From Actinomycetota bacterium (GTDB lineage: Bacteria > Actinomycetota > Thermoleophilia > Gaiellales > Gaiellaceae), in NCBI GenBank assembly GCA_005883235.1, contig VAYE01000049.1, positions 1 to 17,959 on the forward strand: a stretch of 17,959 nucleotides of DNA, in the 5' to 3' direction. The position numbers were made by a program, and so were the translations under genes. Shown here one piece after another: positions 12,515 to 17,959 of the stretch (position 1 is the stretch's first letter; every line of letters begins with the position of its first letter). The notes under the pieces were generated by a model that made no database searches, was not told the DNA's origin, and worked only from the letters and a program-made list of their open reading frames with translations.

Positions 12515-14650
12515 ATGCGGTCGGTCGCGACGATCGGACGCTGGAGCACGCGCCACCCCTGGCGGGCGATCGTGGCGTGGCTCTCGTTCGTGCTGCTGGC
12601 CGTCGTGGCGGTGATCCTCACGGGCACCGACTCGCTCCAGAACGGCGCCGTCGGCGAGTCGGCACGTGGATACGCGCTGATGGAGAAGCACCTGGCCGGC
12701 CCACCGGCGCGGGAGTACGGGTACCTGCACAGCGACACGCTGCGCGCAGGCGACCCGGCCTTCCGGTCGGCTGTCGCGGACATCGCGGCGCGCATGCGCG
12801 CCGGGCTCGCGAACGTCGAGACTCGCGTCTCCCGCGACGGGCACTCGGCGCTCGTCACCGGCATCGTCAACCGGTCGATCTCGATCGACGCCCTGCGGGC
12901 TTCCGTGCTCGCCGCGGGACGCGCCCACCCCGAGGTGACCGTCGGCGAGACCGGCGACATCTCGGCGAGCGACGCGCGCGACCGCGCCGTCAACCGAGAC
13001 CTCCATCGCGCGGAGCTGCTCTCCGTCCCGGTGACGCTCATCGTCCTGCTCTTCGCCTTCGGCGCCGTCGTCGCGGCGCTCGTGCCGGTGCTCCTCGCGC
13101 TCACCGCCGTCGCGGCCGCCTTCGGCCTGCTCGGTCCGATCAGCCAGGTCTTCCCGCTCGACGACGCCGTCAAGACGGTCGTCCTCCTGATCGGGATGGC
13201 GGTCGGCGTCGACTACGCGCTCTTCTACGTCATCCGCTCACGCGAGGAGCGGCGGCGCGGGCTCCCCTCGCACGAGGCGCTCGAGCGGACGGCCCGCACC
13301 TCGGGTCGCACCGTGCTCGTCTCGGGGACGACCGTCGCGATCGCGATGGCGGGCATGTACATCATCCGCTCGGACGTCTTCAACGGAGTCGCGAGCGGCA
13401 CGATCGCGGTCGTCGCCTGCGCGGTGGCGGGCTCCGTGACCGTCCTGCCCGCCGTCCTCGAGCTCCTCGGCGCGAAGATCGACCGCGGCCGGATCCCGTT
13501 CCTGCCCCACCTGCGGACGGAGACGGCCGACTCGCGCTTCTGGCCGGCGGTCGTCGATCGCGTGCTGCGCCGGCCCGTCCTCTCCTGCCTCGTCTCCGCC
13601 GGACTGCTCGTCGCGCTCGCCGTGCCCGCTCTCTGGCTGCACGTCTCGAAGCCGAGCAACGAGTCGCTGTCCTCTCAGCACGAGCCTGCCCTGGCCACGC
13701 TGGCGCGGGTCCGAGCCGACTTCCCCGGAACCTCCGCGCCGGCGATCGTGGTCGTGGCCGGGCCGCGCGACCGGCAGGCGTCGGCGCAGCGAGAGGTCAA
13801 GCGCCTCGAGGCGCTCGCGGTCGCCCGCGGGATCGCCCACCCGCCGTTCACGCTCAACGGCAGCTCCGACGGCAGGGCGGGGTCGATCGAGCTCCCGCTG
13901 GCCGGAGCCGGGGACAACTCGGCGAGCCGCCGCGCGATCGGGATCCTGCGCCACGACCTGGTACCGCAGACCCTCGGCCGCGTCCCCGGCGTCGAGACCG
14001 CCGTCACCGGCGTCACCGCGGAAGACGTCGACTTCACGCACCAGATGAAGCACGGCGTGCCGTACGTGATCGTCTTCGTCCTCGCGCTGGCCTTCCTCCT
14101 GCTGCTCGTCGCGTTCCGGTCGATCGTCGTGCCGCTGAAGGCGATCGTCCTGAACCTGCTCTCGGTGGGCGCCGCCTACGGCGTGCTCGTGCTCGTCTTC
14201 CAGCACCGCTGGGCGGAGCCGATCCTCGGCTTCACGTCGAACGGCGCGATCATCTCGTGGCTCCCCTTGTTCCTCTTCGTCGTCCTGTTCGGCCTCTCGA
14301 TGGACTACCACGTCTTCATCCTGAGCCGCGTGCGCGAGTCCGTGGACGCCGGGATGAAGACCGACGACGCCGTGCGGTACGGCATCACCGTCACTGCGGG
14401 CGTCGTCACGAGCGCGGCGCTCGTCATGGTCGGCGTGTTCTCGCTCTTCGGCTCGCTCTCGTCGCTCGAGCTCAAGCAGGCTGGCGTCGGCCTTGCCACC
14501 GCGGTCCTGATCGACGCGACGATCGTCCGCGCCGTGCTGCTTCCCGCGTCGATGAAGCTCCTCGGCGAGTGGAACTGGTACCTGCCGCGGGCGCTCGAGC
14601 GCCTCCCACGCGCGGGGATCGAGGCTCCGCCGGCCCGCGATCCGGCCTGA
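12515..14650 (+). CDS. MMPL/RND-family transporter
   Basis: A 711-aa membrane transporter in the actinobacterial MMPL family, which uses proton flow to export lipids or other hydrophobic compounds. Two homologous halves are visible: a first membrane helix (IVAWLSFVLLAVVAVILTG) and a periplasmic loop, then a helix bundle with GVDYALFYVIRSREE (D233-Y234); the second half has GLSMDYHVFILSRVRE (D597-Y598). These two Asp-Tyr pairs match the proton-relay residues known in MmpL3. The short C-terminus lacks the long cytoplasmic tail of MmpL3. ATG at 12515 has GAAGG just upstream (12507-12511). In frame it is continuous with the MshEN gene's first frame, but the intervening sequence is antisense-quality and belongs to the hydrolase. 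Cargo is unknown. Confidence 0.9.
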   Translation: MRSVATIGRWSTRHPWRAIVAWLSFVLLAVVAVILTGTDSLQNGAVGESARGYALMEKHLAGPPAREYGYLHSDTLRAGDPAFRSAVADIAARMRAGLANVETRVSRDGHSALVTGIVNRSISIDALRASVLAAGRAHPEVTVGETGDISASDARDRAVNRDLHRAELLSVPVTLIVLLFAFGAVVAALVPVLLALTAVAAAFGLLGPISQVFPLDDAVKTVVLLIGMAVGVDYALFYVIRSREERRRGLPSHEALERTARTSGRTVLVSGTTVAIAMAGMYIIRSDVFNGVASGTIAVVACAVAGSVTVLPAVLELLGAKIDRGRIPFLPHLRTETADSRFWPAVVDRVLRRPVLSCLVSAGLLVALAVPALWLHVSKPSNESLSSQHEPALATLARVRADFPGTSAPAIVVVAGPRDRQASAQREVKRLEALAVARGIAHPPFTLNGSSDGRAGSIELPLAGAGDNSASRRAIGILRHDLVPQTLGRVPGVETAVTGVTAEDVDFTHQMKHGVPYVIVFVLALAFLLLLVAFRSIVVPLKAIVLNLLSVGAAYGVLVLVFQHRWAEPILGFTSNGAIISWLPLFLFVVLFGLSMDYHVFILSRVRESVDAGMKTDDAVRYGITVTAGVVTSAALVMVGVFSLFGSLSSLELKQAGVGLATAVLIDATIVRAVLLPASMKLLGEWNWYLPRALERLPRAGIEAPPARDPA

Positions 14651-14718
14651 GACCGGGCCGAAGGTACTAGGACCAATTCCCGATTGCTGCTCTGAGCGGG
14701 CCGCCATAAGGTGGAGAG

Positions 14719-15396
14719 ATGAGTGTCGCGATCGTCACGGGCGCCTCGCGCGGCCTTGGCCTCGCGCTCACGCGCGCATTGGCGGAGCGCGGCTGGCGCC
14801 TCGTCGTCGACGCGCGCGACCCGGGGGCCCTCGAGCGCGCAGTCGCCGGGCTCGAGGGCGTCGTCGCAGTCGCGGGAGACGTCTCGGACGCCGAGCACCG
14901 GCGCGCGCTCGTCGATGCCGCAGGCGACCGCGTCGACCTCCTCGTCAACAACGCCAGCCTGCTCGGGCCGAGCCCGCTGCCGGGGCTCGCCGACTATCCG
15001 CTCGAGGAGCTCTCGCGGGTGTACGAGGTCAACGTCTTCGCACCGCTGGCGCTCGTCCAGCTCGCGCTGCCGCGGCTCGGGCCGGGCGCCGCAATCGTCA
15101 ACGTCACCTCGGACGCCGCGGTCGAGGCGTACGAGGGGTGGGGCGGCTACGGGTCGTCGAAGGCCGCGCTCGAGCAGCTGACGGCGATCCTCGCGGCCGA
15201 GCACCAAGGGATTCGGGTCTATGCGGTCGACCCCGGCGACATGCGAACGCAGATGCAGCAGGACGCGTTCCCGGGCGAGGACACCTCCGACCGGCCGCCG
15301 CCCGAGGACAGCGTCCCCGGCCTGGTCGCGCTGATCGAGGGATCGCTGCCGAGCGGCCGCTATCAGGCACGGGACCTCGTGAGGCTCGAGGCATGA
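14719..15396 (+). CDS. Short-chain dehydrogenase/reductase (SDR)
   Basis: A 225-aa classical SDR. The NAD(P) loop TGASRGLG is at residues 7-14, NNAS follows mid-protein, and the catalytic set is S131, Y144 and K148 (YGSSK). R11 after the glycine motif and the acidic D32 in VVDARD leave the NAD versus NADP preference ambiguous. The alcohol or ketone substrate is unknown. GGAGAG directly before ATG 14719 is a good ribosome site. It is the first gene of a tight operon: its TGA overlaps the ATG of the QueA-like gene as ATGA. Confidence 0.9.
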   Translation: MSVAIVTGASRGLGLALTRALAERGWRLVVDARDPGALERAVAGLEGVVAVAGDVSDAEHRRALVDAAGDRVDLLVNNASLLGPSPLPGLADYPLEELSRVYEVNVFAPLALVQLALPRLGPGAAIVNVTSDAAVEAYEGWGGYGSSKAALEQLTAILAAEHQGIRVYAVDPGDMRTQMQQDAFPGEDTSDRPPPEDSVPGLVALIEGSLPSGRYQARDLVRLEA

Positions 15397-16382
15397 GCGC
15401 GCTCGAGGCGCCGGCTCGGCTGGAGGCGCGGGAGCCGCCGGAGGTCCGCGGGCTCGGGCGCGACGACGTCGCCATGCTCGTCGCGACGCGGCACGACCTC
15501 GGGCTCGTCCACGCCGCCTTCCGCGACCTGCCTCGGTTCCTCGACCCGGGCGACCTGCTCGTCGTCAACACCTCCGCGACGCTGCCCGCCTCCCTGCCGG
15601 CGGACGGGCTGGAGCTCCGCCTCTCGACGCGGGTCGGCCCGAACAGATGGCTCGTCGAGATCCGTAGCGGCGGCGAGCGCTTCCGCGGCAGCCGCGAGGG
15701 TGACCGCGTGGCGCTCCCTGAGGGCCGGAGCGCAGAGCTGCTCGCGCCGCACGCCGGCGGGCGGCTCTGGCTCGCACGGGTCGAGATCGACGATGCGTAC
15801 CTCCGCCGGCACGGCAGCCCGATCCGCTACGGCTACGTCCCGCGGGCCTGGCCGCTCGAGGCCTACCAGACCGTCTTCGGGCTCGAGCCCGGCAGCGCGG
15901 AGATGCCGAGCGCCGGCCGACCCTTCACCACGGAGCTCGTGACGGAGCTCGTCGCGCGCGGCGTCCTCGTCGCGCCGCTGACCCTGCACACCGGCGTCTC
16001 GTCGCCCGAGCGCGGCGAGGCTCCGTACCCGGAGCGCTACCGCGTGCCCGGGGCGACCGCGCGGCTCGTCAACGCCGTCCGCGACTGGGGAGGCCGCGTG
16101 ATCGCAATCGGCACCACCGTCGTCCGTGCCCTCGAGACAGCCGCCGCTCCGGACGGCCGCGTCGACGCGCGCGAGGGCTGGACGAGCCACGTCGTTACGC
16201 TCGAGGTCGGCGTCCGCGCGGTCGACGGCCTGCTCACCGGCTGGCACGAGCCGGAGTCCTCGCACCTGCAGATGCTCGAGGCCGTGGCGGGGACCGAGCT
16301 CCTCGAGCGCTCCTACTGCGCGGCGCGGGCGCACGGCTACCTCTGGCACGAGTTCGGCGACGTCCACCTGATCCTCCGATGA
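15393..16382 (+). CDS. QueA-like protein (S-adenosylmethionine:tRNA ribosyltransferase-isomerase homologue)
   Basis: A 329-aa protein that follows the QueA fold motif by motif: GDLLVVNTSATLPASL (53-68), AYQTVFG (157-163), GSAEMPSAGRPFTTELV (167-183), LTLHTG (197-201), AIGTTVVRALETAA (238-251), GWHEPESSHLQMLEA (283-297) and HEFGDVHLI (319-327). True QueA transfers the ribosyl part of SAM to preQ1 in tRNA to form epoxyqueuosine. Several positions conserved in E. coli QueA differ here: NNTRV becomes VNTSA, PTAGLHF becomes PSAGRPF, LHVGAGTF becomes LHTGVSSP, and NFHLPES becomes GWHEPES. It may be an authentic but divergent QueA or a subgroup with another role. It is translationally coupled to both neighbours (ATGA at each end). 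Confidence 0.8.
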   Translation: MSALEAPARLEAREPPEVRGLGRDDVAMLVATRHDLGLVHAAFRDLPRFLDPGDLLVVNTSATLPASLPADGLELRLSTRVGPNRWLVEIRSGGERFRGSREGDRVALPEGRSAELLAPHAGGRLWLARVEIDDAYLRRHGSPIRYGYVPRAWPLEAYQTVFGLEPGSAEMPSAGRPFTTELVTELVARGVLVAPLTLHTGVSSPERGEAPYPERYRVPGATARLVNAVRDWGGRVIAIGTTVVRALETAAAPDGRVDAREGWTSHVVTLEVGVRAVDGLLTGWHEPESSHLQMLEAVAGTELLERSYCAARAHGYLWHEFGDVHLILR

Positions 16383-16813
16383 CCCGGCCACGGCTCGTCG
16401 GGATCAACCACGTCGCGCTGGAGGTCGATGACATCGAGGAGGCGCTGGCCTTCTACGGCCGGCTGTTCGAGCTCAAGCTGCGCAGCCGCTCGGCCGGCGC
16501 GGCGTTCGTCGACATCGGCGACCAGTTCGTCGCCCTGATGCAGGGCCGCTCGCAGCCGCGGGACAGGGCGCGCCACTTCGGCCTCGTCGTGGACGACAAG
16601 GAGGCGACCCGTCGCGCGCTCGAGGCGGCCGGCGTCGAGATCCTGCCCGGCCGGCGCCTGGACTTCTTCGACCCCTCGGGCAATCGCGTCGAGGTCGTGC
16701 AGTACGACCAGGTCCAGTTCACGAAGCCCGACGGTGTCCTGAGGGGAATGGGCCTCGAGCTCGGCAAGACGGAGGAGGCGCTCGCCGAGCTGCGGGCGAA
16801 AGGGCTCAGCTGA
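16379..16813 (+). CDS. VOC (glyoxalase/bleomycin-resistance fold) protein
   Basis: A 144-aa protein with two beta-alpha-beta-beta-beta modules: INHVALEVDDIEEALAFYGR and ARHFGLVVDDKEATRRALEA. The likely metal ligands are H11, H66 and E105 (NRVEVVQY), with Q55 in the remaining position where Glu or Gln is usual. Members act as glyoxalases, epimerases, dioxygenases or drug-binding proteins, and the sequence does not say which. About 35 residues extend past the core, ending in a helix KTEEALAELRAKGLS. Its ATG overlaps the stop of the QueA-like gene, making it the third gene of the operon, and its 3' end overlaps the convergent ABC permease gene by 8 bp. Confidence 0.85.
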   Translation: MTRPRLVGINHVALEVDDIEEALAFYGRLFELKLRSRSAGAAFVDIGDQFVALMQGRSQPRDRARHFGLVVDDKEATRRALEAAGVEILPGRRLDFFDPSGNRVEVVQYDQVQFTKPDGVLRGMGLELGKTEEALAELRAKGLS

Positions 16814-17645
16814 CAGCGGATCGGCTGAAGCCCCGGATCGAGAGGACGGTGAGCGCGGCCGCGAAGACGCCGACCACGAGCAGGCTCAGCCCGGCCATCG
16901 CGGCGGTGCTGCCGAGGCCCCAGATGTCGTGCAGGGCGGCCGGGTTGCCAAGGAGCCCGTAGCGGACGAGCGCGAGTACGTGCGTCAGCGGCAGGAACCG
17001 CGCGATCCAGGTCAGGAAGCCGGGCAGCGCGCCGATGGGGAAGAGCGAGCCGGCGAGGAACCACGGCACGATCGCGATCGCGGGCACGCGGGCGATGTAC
17101 TCCTCGGCCTTCGGCACGCGGCCGGCGAGCAGCTCGGCCACGCCGTACATCCCGACCGCGAAGAGCGCGCCGGCGCCGAGGAACCACAGGGCGCCGGTGG
17201 CCGTGACGTCGAAGTGGATGCCACGTGCGACCGCGACGGCGAGGAGGACGGCGATCTGGAACGCCGTGATCGAGAAGGCGACGATCAGGTTGCCGAGCAC
17301 GAGCAGCGAGCGCGGGATCGGCGCGGTGAGGAGCTCGCGCTGGGCGCCCGACTCGCGGTCGACGATCACGCTGAGCCCCGCGAACATCGTGTTCAACGGG
17401 ATGAGCAGGCCGATCGTGCCCGTGGCGACGAACGACTCGTAGGCCGTGCCGGTGTGCAGCGCGACCTTGAGCGCGGGTGCGATCACGAGCGCGAACAGAA
17501 TCGGCGTGATCAGAGGCACCGCGAGCTCGCGTGGCGTTCGGGCGGTGAGCTGGAAACGGCGTCGGGCGAGCGTTGCGAGGGGCGCGAGCGGGTTGTGCAT
17601 CGCGGGCCGCCGCGGCAGCGCGACCTCGGGGGTCAGTGCAGTCAT
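16806..17645 (-). CDS. ABC-2 type exporter permease (DrrB-like)
   Basis: A 279-aa membrane protein with about six hydrophobic segments, starting with ELAVPLITPILFALVIAPAL and including VIVDRESGAQRELLTAPIPR, the loop common to ABC-2 permeases that follows the second helix. Such proteins pair with a separate ATPase to export drugs, lipids or polysaccharides. Start ATG 17645 is backed by a strong Shine-Dalgarno AAAGGAG (17654-17660 region on the minus strand). It follows the ATPase gene by 14 bp, so the two are one transcription unit. Its last codons overlap the convergent VOC gene. Confidence 0.9.
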   Translation of the reverse strand: MTALTPEVALPRRPAMHNPLAPLATLARRRFQLTARTPRELAVPLITPILFALVIAPALKVALHTGTAYESFVATGTIGLLIPLNTMFAGLSVIVDRESGAQRELLTAPIPRSLLVLGNLIVAFSITAFQIAVLLAVAVARGIHFDVTATGALWFLGAGALFAVGMYGVAELLAGRVPKAEEYIARVPAIAIVPWFLAGSLFPIGALPGFLTWIARFLPLTHVLALVRYGLLGNPAALHDIWGLGSTAAMAGLSLLVVGVFAAALTVLSIRGFSRSAVS

Positions 17646-17659
17646 CTCGTGTTCTCCTT

Positions 17660-17959
17660 TCAGGCGTCGCCGGCGAGCCGGTCGCCGGTCAGCCGCAGGT
17701 AGACGTCGTCGAGGGTGGGCCGACGGCTGCTGATCGCCGTCGTCGCAAGGCCGAGGGCGTGGATCGCCGTGCTGGCCTCGGCAGCGGTGTGGTCGTGCAG
17801 CGGCACGGTGAGGGTGGCGCCGAGGGTGAAGGCGTCGTCCCCGGCGATTCCGTGGGCGCGGAGCGCGTCGAGGGCCGCCGGGCCCTGGCCGTTGACCCGC
17901 AGCTCGACGAGCTCGCGGCCGAGGTGGTCTCGGAGCGCGGCCGGAGTGTCGAGGGCGAC
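17660..17959 (-). CDS. ABC transporter ATP-binding protein, C-terminal part (DrrA-like; runs off the right edge)
   Basis: The reverse strand encodes 99 residues before TGA, beginning VALDTPAALRDHLGRELVEL and ending RRPTLDDVYLRLTGDRLAGD-A. The 'PTLDDVYLRLTG' end and the preceding regulatory-type region are characteristic of the C-terminus of DrrA-type drug or lipid exporter ATPases. The Walker and signature motifs lie outside the window. The stop overlaps the ribosome-binding site of the permease gene downstream. Confidence 0.85.
   Translation of the reverse strand, partial: VALDTPAALRDHLGRELVELRVNGQGPAALDALRAHGIAGDDAFTLGATLTVPLHDHTAAEASTAIHALGLATTAISSRRPTLDDVYLRLTGDRLAGDA

Noticed and set aside
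11033..14650. A single 1205-codon open frame joining the MshEN domains to the MMPL transporter
   Set aside because: The middle third reads as Pro/Arg-rich sequence without protein character and overlaps a well-supported dienelactone hydrolase in another frame; the continuity is a by-product of few stop codons in GC-rich DNA and an apparent frameshift.

Overview
The window is very GC-rich, densely packed bacterial DNA with short intergenic gaps, frequent GTG and TTG starts and several ATGA-type overlaps. The gene content (a compact RpoD with a short region 1.1, an MptA/FolE2-type GTP cyclohydrolase, a COG4448-type asparaginase remnant, MshEN-domain protein, DrrAB-like exporter) suits an actinobacterium, perhaps of the class Thermoleophilia. 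That placement is an inference from gene style; there is no rRNA or other phylogenetic anchor here. I saw no complete insertion sequence, prophage, CRISPR array or tRNA/rRNA gene.

Left part (1-4330). A divergent pair opens the window: the N-terminus of GTP cyclohydrolase FolE2/MptA (minus) and a small, degenerate histidine-kinase-like protein (plus), whose ATG codons physically overlap. A phospholipase D-superfamily protein follows. Its stop codon abuts an array of 155-bp units in which the 3' end of the next gene, the Fpg/Nei-type DNA glycosylase (minus), occurs three times at exact 155-bp spacing. Each complete unit also carries two RNA-capable hairpins. Divergent to fpg is an L-asparaginase (AnsA/COG4448 type) broken by an internal deletion plus frameshift.

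Middle part (4330-11000). The primary sigma factor rpoD comes next, with a possible -10 box lying inside an inverted repeat. Convergent to it is a PMT/GT39-type membrane glycosyltransferase, and between the two lie two copies of a palindromic GGGGACAGTCCCC repeat. Then come a 61-aa double-CPHC zinc-ribbon protein (minus), an aquaporin-family channel (plus) with an unusual predicted selectivity filter, an anchored or secreted HExxH metallopeptidase-like protein (minus), and a membrane-fused spermidine-synthase-like protein (minus).

Right part (11000-17959). A plus-strand series carries a stand-alone double MshEN (putative c-di-GMP receptor) protein with an apparent frameshift near its C-terminus, a dienelactone-hydrolase family enzyme, an MMPL transporter, and then a tight three-gene operon SDR / QueA-like / VOC joined by ATGA overlaps. 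The end of that operon overlaps a minus-strand ABC-2 exporter (permease plus the C-terminus of its DrrA-like ATPase).

Most genes are housekeeping or generic accessory functions. The parts that do not fit a routine reading are the fpg-tail/hairpin array, the two damaged genes (asparaginase and MshEN protein), the QueA homologue with altered conserved motifs, and the degenerate kinase overlapping folE2.
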